NCBI GenBank assembly: GCA_011109175.1
Contig: RDEW01000004.1
Span: 334,030-398,029, forward strand
Reading direction: 5' to 3'
DNA: 64,000 bases
DNA from: Dicyema japonicum
Lineage: Eukaryota > Dicyemida > Rhombozoa > Dicyemidae
Shown here: in pieces, positions 25,389 through 35,411 of the stretch
How the letters are laid out: every line of letters begins with the position of its first letter
Numbering within the stretch: position 1 is the first letter of the stretch
Notes under the pieces: generated by a model
What the model was told of the DNA's origin: nothing
What the model saw: the letters and a program-made list of their open reading frames with translations, nothing else
Databases searched by the model: none
Translations under genes and position numbers: made by a program

Positions 25389-25979
25389 GGAAGATATATA
25401 ACAAAACGTGATAATATTTAAATTTATTTATTAATTTGAATTAATAATTAAATAATAAAAAATTAAATATTTATTTATTACAAAACAATCAAAATAATCC
25501 AGCTGATAGAATGGAATGGCTGTTTCCCGAGAACTGCCAGAGAAATCCTTTGGGATAACTATTCGGTTTCCCGATGCTCATTGTTAACTTTCAAAATCAT
25601 TGACTTAAGCGATCTTAGAAAAGAGTCCGTCTTGGGCCTGAAGACACGACTCGTTTTTACTACAATGAGCTGAACATAGAATCTTGTGGAGAGGCTGTCG
25701 TATTTTTTATCTTGAAATTATCGAAAGTAGCCTCCCCAACATTCAACACGGAACCAGCAAGTCTCGACAGAGAAAAAGTCTTGGTACAGGCCCCATTCTA
25801 TCTCCACGATCCAAATCCCTCGGTTCTAAAGACGGCAAAAATCTAGCCGCCTCAAAAACTTAATTAAATTATAAATTAATCTACTTATTTATATATAGTT
25901 TTTTTGCGTTGCCGTTGTGAAGAATCGGTGCTCCTGCGACAATAGATATTACCTACCATCATGATATTGCCAATCTCTG
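25389..25979. other. Mpp10 upstream region with a short dispersed repeat
   Basis: AT-rich to about 25500. At 25521-25550 there is a 30-bp module (TGTTTCCCGAGAACTGCCAG plus AGAAATCCTT) that recurs nearly unchanged at 27930-27960 beside a telomere-like motif. Further LINE-like debris may follow, but I cannot assign it. Confidence 0.4.
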
Positions 25980-27084
25980 GTGCAAGATATTTCGTGTCAA
26001 ATCTCTTTATAAAGATCAAGAAGCTATTGTTAGAACAGTGCATGGAGATACTGATTGGTTCAAAATTAATATAGGAGTAAGACAAGGATGCTTATTAAGT
26101 CTTGTCCCGTACGGGTTACCCATTCACTGCTGGTTACATTTCACCTGTCAATCTACTTGACTCGACTCATGTTGACTATTTTCAATTCTCCTGATCCTGC
26201 CTTAATCTGTGATAAAAAAATTAAATAAACCTCTATTCGGTTGTTTGACAAAATTTGAGTAATTTTACTTAGCACTTCATGTGGAGATTCAAATCGCTCA
26301 ACCTTAGCAATGGATTAGTACCATAATCCTTTAAAACTCGTATCTAGATTTATCACTAAAAATACCTCTTTTCTAATAGAAAAATCATACTTTGTTTGAT
26401 GAACGTTGTGTCCATCAGAAAAACAGCTGCTGAAGTCCGCATAGGGATTTAGTGTCTATCAGGTTTTCATAATTTCCGTCTCTGAGGTATAATCGACCAT
26501 CAATGACAATGAAATTCTCGGATTTTTTCATTAATTTGTATTTCGCCTGTCTTGAAGATGTCTGTAAAGGATCACCATTTAGAATGCTCACGATGGATTG
26601 ATATTCCATAATATTTTTGGACAAAGCCTATTATTATCATATAAAAAGATAAACATTTTATAGACCACCATGTTGAATATTTGTATATAACGGCAAAATA
26701 TATTATATTTGTCCGACACGATTAAAATGATCAAAGCCATATTAAGTATGACATCTGACACGTGGTTTGACAGTTGATTGACATATGACATTTAACTAGT
26801 TTGTGGACGACGGTCATCAATATTTATGCGGAATGATCATGACTAAATTGGATACTGTATCAAAAAATGGGATTAAAATTGGAGGCAGGAACATCAATAA
26901 ATTGGGCTATGCTGACGATATAACCTTACTGGCTGAAACAGAGGATGGCCTCAGGGAGTTGATTCTAAGATTCAGAGAAGAGAGCGCCATCTTTGGTTTA
27001 TCGCTAAATGTCAACAAGACCAAAATTATGACGACTGCTAATAATGTAACTAAAATTGGGAATGAGAAAATAGAGTTGCGATAA
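25980..27084 (+). mobile_element. RTE-like LINE RT fragment split by an insertion
   Basis: RT sequence KDQEAIVRTVHGDTDWFKIN, then IGVRQGCLLS, ends at about 26103. It resumes at about 26818 as NIYAE.IMTKLDTVSKNGIK, then GGRNINKLGYADDITLLAET (catalytic box) and LSLNVNKTKIMTTA, to 27084. GVRQGC and YADDITLLAE suit the RTE-like group. About 715 bp lies between the halves, and the residues expected after the QGCLLS motif are lost at the join. No target site duplication is evident. Confidence 0.75.
26415..26624 (-). CDS. Integrase-like or KRAB-A-like mobile-element ORF fragment
   Basis: A 69-codon frame inside the insertion that splits the LINE. The segment SRQAKYKLMKKSENFIVIDG followed by RLYLRDG resembles the region before the zinc-binding domain of integrase-derived animal proteins such as KRBA2-like, but this is from memory and weak. 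Its last codons (DTKSLCGLQQLFF) lie in a 44-bp unit that recurs, inverted and in tandem, at 32104-32210. Confidence 0.3.
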   Translation of the reverse strand: MSKNIMEYQSIVSILNGDPLQTSSRQAKYKLMKKSENFIVIDGRLYLRDGNYENLIDTKSLCGLQQLFF

Positions 27085-27154
27085 TGCTGTCTTTCTGGGA
27101 TGTCTAATTAATCGGAATGGTGACGGAGGCTTGGAAATCAAGAGGCGAATTGGC

Positions 27155-27340
27155 ATGAAGATCTCATGAGCTAATTTTCTCCACTCTCCACGATCCGTCG
27201 CAATTTGGAGTAGTCTTGATATAGGCCATTCCCGTGACGTCTTAGTAAGATAGCCACCGAGTCCTCGGTCGGCCAGGTTTTCTCTTCCCAGTAATCCAAG
27301 GGCGCCTTCCAGAGAATAAATAGAATTTGGAAAAGCAAAG
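27155..27340 (-). mobile_element. LINE 3'-end fragment related to the nested element at 55.3 kb
   Basis: The DNA matches 55310-55450 closely over about 140 bp, covering GAGATCTCATGA, TTCTCCACTCTCC, GCCATTCCCGTGACGTCTT and ACCGAGTCCTCGGTCGGCCA. On the minus strand it encodes the C-terminal region that in the 55-kb copy reads GRPRTRWLSTMEDVTGMHIS. It lies directly after the RT fragment that ends at 27084 but in the opposite orientation. Confidence 0.7.
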
Positions 27341-28040
27341 ATATTTGCTTAAGGACCAAATGCAGACTTTTTGAGCAGACAATGTTATCAATTACGTTGT
27401 TCGTTCTGTCTTCGGGGATTTTTGAGTCCGGACCCGTTGCATTTTTGACAAGCGTCGTCAATGACTCATTCCAGAAAAGTCCAATAGTAATGAAGGACTT
27501 GCCGAATCTAATTGCTTCAGCACGAGAGAGACGATAGATATGCCGGGTGCGCAACCTCCAGCGCCGATCTTAGACCGACACCCCCAAATCCAGAGGAAAG
27601 CTTACATTGCTTCCAACCAAGTTCGTCGAAGCGGACGTTAATTAGTGACTCAACAGTTTGTTTGAGAGATTTCTCCATCGAAAGTGGACTGTCGTAGTGT
27701 TCGCAAAAGGGTGAACATCGGTAGATATAAAAACTTTGTTAGTCGATGTCAGGAAGAAGGTGTGAGTCGAGACATGACAACCTTTTCGCGAGGCGTGTTA
27801 GTTCTTCATTTTTGGAAAGTAGTTCTTCTTCGCTGAGTGGGCATCCGAGGAAATATAATTTATCAACTAGCACAGTCGGGATCCCGGGAAGCAGTTCGTT
27901 AAAAGACTCCTTGATAGGGAGAAAGTCGGTGTTTCCCGAAAACTGCCAGAGAAAATCCTTAACCTAACCTAACCCTGTTTTTTTTGGATACGAGACATTT
28001 ATTAGCTCTGATTTTTATATAATTTTCAAATTTTTTAATT
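27341..28040. other. Repeat-derived DNA with telomere-like motif
   Basis: The minus strand continues as an open, LINE-like frame to about 27554 (LSRAEAIRFGKSFITIGLFW) that I cannot place. At 27930-27960 lies the short module shared with 25521-25550, followed at 27961-27976 by AACCTAACCTAACCCT. No gene. Confidence 0.4.
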
Positions 28041-28530
28041 CTGGTTGAGGTGGTGACGACACCTCTATTGCACTATGTATTCGTCTTCCTTACCGACTTC
28101 TCCGTTCACTCTGAGATCTTTCAATTGCAGGGGATCAACCTTACAAGAAACACCAACTGGTATGCGATCTAACCAAATATGACGTCTCTGTATGCTGTCT
28201 ACAAGAGACAAAAACGACCGTACAATGTACAGAATTGTTTGGAAAATTCCATCCTTTTATCCTTTCGTCGGCCTGCCGACATTATGGTCTCGGATTTGCA
28301 GTCCATCAGGACCTGATTCACGTTACAAGAGTTTTGACATCTGATATTATAATGGAAATAGCGGACCACCTGGACTACCTAAGAGAACTAGTGCACAACA
28401 GAAGATCATGGTCGAAGCTGACGGAGAGGACGATTCGGAATACGCCACAAGGGAAACTTAACTATTATTATAGGCACGTACGCGATGCCCAAGATCATGA
28501 CAAAACATGTGCAACACGAAAAGTTAAAAT
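28041..28530 (+). mobile_element. Internally deleted LINE copy, left arm of an inverted pair
   Basis: Starts with CTGGTTGAGGTGGTGACG (28041-28058), repeated inverted at 28924-28941. It then encodes an AP-endonuclease start (SFNCRG, then VSVCCLQETKTTVQ and RHYGLGFAVHQ). It jumps directly to the C-terminal signature LRELVHNRRSWSKLTERTIR (about 28380-28440). The whole RT is missing, so the element keeps both ends but no catalytic core. Confidence 0.75.
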
Positions 28531-28534
28531 CTAA

Positions 28535-28943
28535 TTAACGTCCCCCATCTTTTTCGATCCGTTGCCATGTTCCGTAGCGTATCCTAAGATCTTCATCTAG
28601 AATAACCGACAGTGTTGTCCTCGGCCGGCCGCGGAAACGAGAAGCTTCTAAGACAAAATACTCCTCCATTGCTATGTTGGCAGGAGTCCCCATAGCGTGG
28701 CGGAGTATGTGTCCAAAGAGCCTCCACCTTGAATCAGTAATCTCACATGATATTGGCTCAGTTCCTGTTCTCTTGTATAAGATTTCAAACTCCTTCAATA
28801 TTTTTGTATCTTGGAGACATCCGATTGATATCTTGTATTTTGAAAGGTCTTCACAAAGTTCTTTTCTTTTCCATGCACTAGGTTGCAATTTTCGTGTTTT
28901 TCAGACATACTTTTCAAGAGGGACGTCACCACCTCAACCAGGA
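28535..28943 (-). mobile_element. Internally deleted LINE copy, right arm of an inverted pair
   Basis: Read from 28943: the same 5' terminal sequence, then a short endonuclease start (ELCEDLSKYKISIGCLQDTK). An internal deletion leads directly to the C-terminal part ISCEITDSRWRLFGHILRHA, MGTPANIAMEEYF and FRGRPRTTLSVILDEDL. It is the same family as 44021-45121. The deletion endpoints differ from those of the left arm, so the two arms are separate deleted copies lying tail to tail. Confidence 0.75.
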
Positions 28944-29020
28944 AACTTAACTAATTTTATGTTTTCTCGGGAGTGCTTTTTAATAATTAATAATAATAAA
29001 TTTTTTAATTATATTTATTG

Positions 29021-29240
29021 GATGACGCAGTGTAACGAGTGCCGGATAGATGGTCCCTAGTTCCAATCCCGTTGCTGTAAAGGTTCACGCATCTACGATC
29101 CTTTGGTTTGACGAGTGACGCCGTCATCAGTGAACAACTCATTGCGGAACCGGATCGTCTACAAAAAGACTCACCCCAACATAAAGAAAATAGAAATGAA
29201 GAGCATTCCTTGATTCTCCCTAGTTATGACACGTTTCTCT
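29021..29240 (+). repeat. tRNA-like SINE, copy A
   Basis: The head GATGACGCAGTGTAACGAGT resembles a tRNA D-arm/A-box, and AGTTCCAATCCC (29059-29070) resembles a B-box, at roughly tRNA spacing. Downstream, TTTGGTTTGACGAGTGACGC, CTGCGGAACCGGAT-like sequence and GAAGAGCATTCCTTGAT are shared with 61606-61810. A pol III promoter inside a dispersed repeat is the hallmark of a SINE. The length and 3' end are uncertain. Confidence 0.6.
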
Positions 29241-29789
29241 ACTTGAATAGAGTGTGTCGTGTCTGGAAGGAGCTATAGCTAATATAGCTCATCGTAAAGT
29301 GTAGTATTTATTAGTGGTTCAATTGGGTTGAAGGGAGGATTTACAGTCTGATGTTCAAAAGTCAAAACTGGAAGGGCAACTATTCGACTGAGGGGATTAC
29401 AGGATTCACAGTCTGGGAAATGCAAGATTGAACTCGGGTAACATGTTCAAAGGCATAACTGAACATATCCTCACCGTCACTGGCTGTGATAGAGTTTAGG
29501 TTGACAATACGGCACAAAATCGATTTTACAGTTAAAGCGTTCAAGCGTATGACCAAAGTTAGGTTACCGGTTGAGATTGACCGAAATTAGGTTACAGGTC
29601 CAATGGACCTTCTCATAATTAGGGGGTAATGTAGATTTTAACCCATGTCCATATGTCAATTTACCATAATCTCTCCTCCATCTACAAAGAAGCTTCAGGA
29701 GAATACTTCTCTCATCACTATGGCTATTTTTTGACTTTATAAATACGAAATTTTAACCTAAAATTGACTTTATTGACTTTAAAAATTCA
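29241..29789. other. Low-complexity intergenic DNA
   Basis: Contains short internal repeats such as AATTAGGTTACAGG-type and AAATTTTGACC/TTTGACTTTAT-type phrases (29560-29820). No gene or element recognised. Confidence 0.4.
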
Positions 29790-30960
29790 AAATTTTGACC
29801 TTTTTTGACTTTATGGCTGCCCTTACTGCTATTCCTTCACTGGATGGCAATCTAGATTCACGAGGGTCTCCTGATCGTGTAGCGATCCGATTCCCTAGAC
29901 AAATCAAGAATTCCAGTGTCGCAGGAGCAAGGGAACCAGACGTCTCAACGGCGAGTGGGACAAATAAAAATCTTTGGACAGGACCTCGAACTTTTCCGTT
30001 TCAACTTCTCGGCCTTCTCAGCGGCAGAACAGGCTCCAGGTGCACTCTGGTGTAGGTTGCAAGAGGCAAACGTGTCGGTGCAGGTGAAGTCCCAGACAGG
30101 AGGTATACAGGCTTCAATAGGGAAGATTATCATCACATCTGGTCTTTTCCCATCCCGCCTGCGAAACTAACTGAGTCGAGCATGAAGGGGTGTCCGGCAA
30201 CATCCAGAGCACTCCTAACGACTTCATTCAAGGCCATATGTCTGGGAAATCTGCCTGTACTGTTCCTGCTAGAGAGAAGGTGTATGCCAAAACAGTCGAT
30301 CTTGTCTCCGCATTGACACGGATGTGGAACACAGACTTTGATCCCAGTCGTAATGAGATCAATACGGACGCATTCATCATCGAGGAAGTTACCCAAATCT
30401 CCATTGGGAATGGCGTTGAGCCAGGCACCGCTCTCGGAAGACGCTCCGACAACAAACAGGCACGGCGATGTTGACTAGATGACACTAGCAAATCTTTAAA
30501 AGAATTCCAGCATATAGCATCGTCCAAGCCCCGCTGAGAGAACGAGGAAGGCAGGGGAAGCTGATAAGTGCGGCTCCAGGCTTCACGAACATGCGGCGTC
30601 CTTGTCAATAGAGAATTCAGGTAGATAGTGTAGAATCCTCTTGACATGGGAGTTACAGGCCACTAGCGATGATAGGTATAAAGGAAGAGAAAGGTTGACA
30701 GGGTTCCGAATTCAAAGTCCTCCGAGTATCACTGGCAGCATGGCTTGCTTCCATGAGTAATCCTCGAACCGGACGTTGAAGATACGTTCCGCTGTTGTAC
30801 GTAAGATCTGGTTAATCTGTGCGAGTTGGTCATACAGGGTGAAATAGGGAGCAGTCCTCAGGACATATGCATGAAAAAATAATATTTTCTGAATAGATAA
30901 TGATATGAGAATATTTTTCAAATAGCAATATATGCATGGAGAAATATGTTGTTTTTCCAT
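29790..30960 (-). mobile_element. LINE 3' half with restriction-like endonuclease domain
   Basis: Minus strand from 30960: EQHI-type thumb sequence with RIFNVRFEDYSWKQAMLPVI, then a broken segment. A His/Cys region follows (CVPHPCQCGDKIDCFGIHLL), then SSRNSTGRFPRHMALNEVVR. After that comes an endonuclease-like stretch ending in PPVWDFTCTDTFASCNLHQS and GACSAAEKAEKLKRK. WDxTC after the zinc segment is where PD-(D/E)XK-type endonucleases of such LINEs keep a catalytic Asp. Same lineage as 17100-19150. Confidence 0.75.
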
Positions 30961-31823
30961 TTTTAATAGAAAAAACTTTTTAACAGAAAATCTAGATTCC
31001 AGATACTTAATTCCGCATAAATCATAATGAAATACAATTTTTGAATATGCTAGCAGCGTCTTCTACAGTGAAGTAAGTTTTCCCTGTCATCTTTATTTAT
31101 AAACCAATTTTGACATAATATGGCTGATAAATTAACTATATAAAAATATAGTTATTTTTATGGAAATGGAATTTTTACAATATTGCGCTGCTGGTTATTT
31201 GAGCGAATCTCGTTTGCCATCCTCAGAAGGAATAGCCACGCAGTCAGGCTGACGGTATATGACATTTACTCTCTTCGTTCCTAAATAAAAAATATTAGTC
31301 AACAATTTTTAGACAATTTCTCCTTCTTACCGGATTTATTTTGGGTTGACAGACAACTTTAATAAAATTTTCTGTTTTTTATGCAAAAAATTTATTAGTG
31401 TATTCACATAATTATATCGATTTTGTAGATCAAACCAACTTTTCCAACTCTATAATAAATGCATTTAAAAAAACTCAAAAATAGCTTCGGTCAAGTTACC
31501 TTTGGCATAAATTTTCTACACTTTGGCATAGAAGAAAGTAAAATGATATTCTATACCCTCAAACAAGTTTTGTAAACTTTACTATTCAACTTATGCAAGA
31601 AAAATCATATTCTACTAAGCATTAGTGACCTCATTGATCCTAGAGTCGGTGAAAGAATGAGAAAATCAGATATTTTTACAGTAGCACCCGTGAAATACTA
31701 ATAAAAATGATAAACCTGCTAGTTTGAAACAAAAAATTCAATAAAAAGCTGTTGTTAGAAAATTCTTGAGTTGATAGAAAATCACCAGGATGATTTCTAC
31801 TAACAGTATTAGGCTTTTCATTG
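30961..31823. other. Intergenic DNA with one arm of an inverted repeat
   Basis: Mostly AT-rich. At about 31180-31245 lies a roughly 65-bp sequence (core CTGCTGGTTATTTGAGCGAA) whose diverged reverse complement is at 34290-34352. No coding region assigned. Confidence 0.4.
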
Positions 31824-32045
31824 ACTAATTAAGTGTATCCAGTTTCCACTTTTACAGAAACAGAGTCCATCCGGAATCAGCATAAAAGGTAAGACGTCCA
31901 TTACATGCAGTTGTGGAAACCCCTCCAGTGGAGTGGGAAATAGCAAATGATCCTTTTTCGTGCCGGCCTGGCACTGGGCGTCACCTAGACAGGTGGATCA
32001 CATAACTCCACTCTAATAGGAAGAGAGAGGAGGAACAGACTAGCA
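31824..32045 (-). repeat. Interspersed repeat R1, copy B
   Basis: Closely matches copy C at 46109-46240 over the shared part (AATTAAGTGTATCCAGTT, CAGAGTCCATCCGGAAT and GCAGTTGTGGAAAC regions) and copy A over its whole length. It lacks the CCCCGGATACAC end of the other two. Confidence 0.75.
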
Positions 32046-32103
32046 AGCAGAAAACTTCAACCAATTAACCACGCAGCACCACATGGCTCCACGCGGCTAT
32101 AAA

Positions 32104-32210
32104 ATAGACACTAATTCCCTATGCGGCCTTCAGCCGCTGTTCTTCAGATAGACATTAATTCCCTATACGGCCTACGGCAGCTGTTCGTCAGATAGACACT
32201 AATTCCCGAA
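32104..32210. repeat. 44-bp tandem repeat, about 2.4 copies
   Basis: Units begin at 32104, 32148 and 32192, each starting ATAGACA.TAATTCCC. A single related unit lies in inverted orientation at about 26421-26464. In one frame both loci encode IDT.SLCGLQ.LFF, so the unit seems to derive from a coding sequence of a mobile element. Confidence 0.8.
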
Positions 32211-32588
32211 TATTTTTTTGAATTTTTTTCTAAGTCCATAAGTGTAACCACCTAGGGTCGATAACACCCTAGGCTCGTGACATAATATCAATATTTCGTT
32301 GACCCCCATCTCTCTGAAACATTTTACATCAATTGTTATGGAAAGAAATATTTATTAAATAAAATTTTTAAATTCTACATTCCACGTTATTTCCGTCATT
32401 TCCGTAATTATATTACGACCTCATCATTTCCCAGTGTTTTTCTCTGGAACCCACGCTTGGCCGATTGGACGAATGTGGCACCCGACTTCTTCACGATGAC
32501 CACAAACGAGGTTTCCATTGCCATCCCTCATATTCACAACTATTATCTCCTATATTCTCGTGAAAAATAAATTTGCCAAAACCGACTA

Positions 32589-33535
32589 GTGATACCAAGT
32601 CACCCGATCAACTCTTTAAATTCAAGTTTTTTTCGAGAGCTATGTATTGAAAATGATGAAGATTTTATACGACTATTATCGCGGATTTTCTCTCTTTTCA
32701 GCACTGTTGTAGAATTTCTCAAATTTTTAAACTCTCAAATTTGCCCGGAACTAGAATCCGTCAAACATGATGTGGCTTACTTAGCTAAATTTAATGAACT
32801 TAATAGGAAATTACAATTTGCTGATATTAATCAAGGTATTATTTTTTAAATTAATTTAGGCAGTCACTTATTTCTGCTTTTATTTTGAAACTACCTTTAT
32901 TTTGTAGGAATATTGACAGGAAAGAATTAATCCAATTTCCACGTCTCAACGGTTTTAAAGACTTCCTTTCTGAAGATAATTTCGAAATTTATATTGAACA
33001 TTTGATCACTCTTGAACAAGATATGAAGGGACGTTTCAAAGATTTATGTGGAACACAAAGTTCCAGATTGGGTAATAGACCTTTCAGAATGTAGATGACG
33101 TTGAACCTTGTTGTCAATAGGAACTAATTATGTTACAAAAACGATTTTGAAATTAAACCTACTTTTAAACAACCCTCATATCATAATTTTTGGTTACAAA
33201 AAGATATTGCTGAAAAATATCCTATGTTTTGGAAAAAATCAAAATTATTTTTTAATGCTTTCCCCACTTCTTATTTGGTTGAGGCTTCAGTATTGTATCA
33301 CAGCTAATTACCAAAAGGAGAAACCGCTTGGACATTGTTGAAAGAGAGATCTACGAATTAGGCTTACAAACATGAACCCAAATATTGAGAAACTTGTGTC
33401 TAACTTTTTGCAACATCATTGTTCACATTAATTATTAAAGTTTTTATTTTCAACTCGTTACCATATAGGTTTTCCCGGTGGGCGATATTTTTAAAAAATC
33501 TGTTAAAGGGGGCTGAATAAGTTTGGGAACCCCTG
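32589..33535 (+). mobile_element. hAT transposon remnant (ZBED5/FAM200-like) with right terminal repeat
   Basis: Broken plus-strand frames match the C-terminal half of ZBED5/FAM200-type transposases: ESVKHDVAYLAKFNELNRKL, QFPRLNGFKDFL, FWLQKDIAEKYPMFWKKS and FFNAFPTSYLVEAS. The right end is a typical hAT terminus, GTTTGGGAACCCCTG, ending at 33535. It abuts LINE sequence that reads LDKWLSKNR, so the element probably inserted into that LINE. The left terminus was not found. Confidence 0.75.
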
Positions 33536-34120
33536 GTCTAGACAAATGGCTATCTAAGAATCGCCCAACTACTAGCAGTGAAAAGTCCGTCACAACCCAA
33601 TTTACTTCAGACAAGTGACTGGGAAGACGGACGGTCGAACTGAAAGCAAACAATAGAGCTATTCCTTTCAGAAAATCCCAAAGGATCCTTGGGGTGACTT
33701 TTGACATGCATATGTCATTCTCTCGAAATGCGAAAAGAAAACTAATGTTCTGAAATGCCTCACAGGCTTATGGAAGATCGGAAAGCATTATGTTCTGAGC
33801 ACTGTATATAAACAATTCATTGAACCATGCATCTCTTATGCATGTGGTATATGGGGTCCACTCATCTCTTAGACGAATGTCTTGAAGATCGAAGCTAGCC
33901 GAGAAGAGCCTCCAAAGTCACGGAACGCTAGATTTCTGGAGAACTCCAGTCACCAATGCCTCTTGAAGCCTTGATAAGAATGAACCACGGATCTCGCCGT
34001 CGTGCGAAGGTCCAGTCACTCGACCGATACGTGCTTGTGCGGGGACGAGCATCGGGCCAAGATGAGGTACCTGCTAGAGCGTGCTGGGATCACGTGATTA
34101 GCTAGTTTGTGAAACCGTGG
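33536..34120 (+). mobile_element. Jockey-like LINE fragment
   Basis: Starts at the hAT boundary with LDKWLSKNRPTTSSEKS and continues to the Jockey-type motif QRILGVTFDMHMSFSRNA (about 33680-33730). A degraded C-terminus follows. Upstream RT must lie to the left of, or have been lost with, the hAT insertion. Confidence 0.7.
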
Positions 34121-35090
34121 TCTCAGGTGTTGTTATCATTATTTTTGTCAGAATAGCAGATTCGGCGTTTTTTGAGTTATTTCTATTTCAGATAGTTTTA
34201 ATTGAAAATTCATTTTAATTACAAAAAAAGTTTTAAACTCAAATTTATCTTATTTCAATAGAAACGTTTACTCAGTCGATACTCTCTCTTTTGTGCTATT
34301 CACTCTCAGGTTTGCGAGCGAAATTCGTTCAAATAGCCAGCAGTGTTCGCGGAGATTTCCAGTGCGTGTAGAAATCTGATTCCCTAAACGACCCATTAAT
34401 TCAAGGGTAGAGAGCACAAAGAAACCCACACAGTTCAGTGATTAGGATGTCATAACCACAACAATGGCCCGTAGTTTAATTCCTTGACTGGGTACTTGGC
34501 TAAAGGGTTCTCGTCCTTTGCTCACTTCCTTCTCATCATTTCTTGGAGGCACTCCTGCCAGGATAGCTTCAAAGGAGGCCATTTGCTTTCTCTTGTTTAA
34601 CTTTGTCATTACTTAGAAAATAACCCTGGCGGCTCCTTAAATGTTTTGAAGTTTTTGCTAATCGATTATATTATCTAACTGAAACAAAATTGGCTACAGC
34701 TTCGTTGACATGTCAGATATATCCTATTGAGGTTCCTATCAACGTTGAGGGGGAGCAGAGGTCTTAAAATCTATTCCACTCAGAGATGGAAGAAGTTCAC
34801 ACTGTAGGCTGTCGAGTCCCACTCTGATGGTCCTTGGGAGCATTGATTCTGTTGCGCTGGTCTTAGAAGATGATCTCTCAGTGTTTGGTGTTCTCCAAAT
34901 ATTCGTAAGGCGCTGGTGGACACAAAATCGTGAATTTGTTCATTTCCGAATTTTACAATGTGGTCTTTTGGGGAAAAGATCTAATAAATGTGCTTGTGGT
35001 TAGTGGATTTGAGAAGTGGGAAGATTAGTGGTTAGGATCAAGAGAGTGTTGTAAGCTCAGACTGTCATCTGTTTTTTAGCTCATAGCTTC
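34121..35090. other. Intergenic DNA with second arm of an inverted repeat
   Basis: At 34290-34352 lies the diverged reverse complement of 31180-31245. The rest (34353-35090) shows no gene or element I can support. Confidence 0.4.
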
Positions 35091-35099
35091 AGATTTGGT

Positions 35100-35300
35100 A
35101 GAGTCAGTTGATGTCACACAAGTCCAGTGAAAGAAAAGAAAACGCAATCCCTTACACCAGTGAGAACCCTTCCAATGCAAGAAAAAAATTATAATTCTTT
35201 GAGCCACTCTTGATTGCCCACCACATGAAATAGAAGATTTCATAGCATCACTCGTAAAGAGAGGGAAGGGAAGCAATTCGATCAAGTATCTAGTGGGAGA
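35100..35300 (-). repeat. Possible diverged R1 repeat, copy D
   Basis: Blocks such as GTCACACAA, GAACCCTTCCAA and GCCACTC...CACCAC..GA occur in the same order and spacing as in copy A (19485-19752), but with many differences. It overlaps the region just downstream of PAK1IP1. Confidence 0.35.
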
Positions 35301-35411
35301 GTCGAACACAAGTAGCGATCGGGTGAATCGAATCCTTGGAGTATTGTTATAAGCATACACTCTAAGCACTAATGAAATCAAAAAAAAATTTATTCATACA
35401 AAAATAAAATA

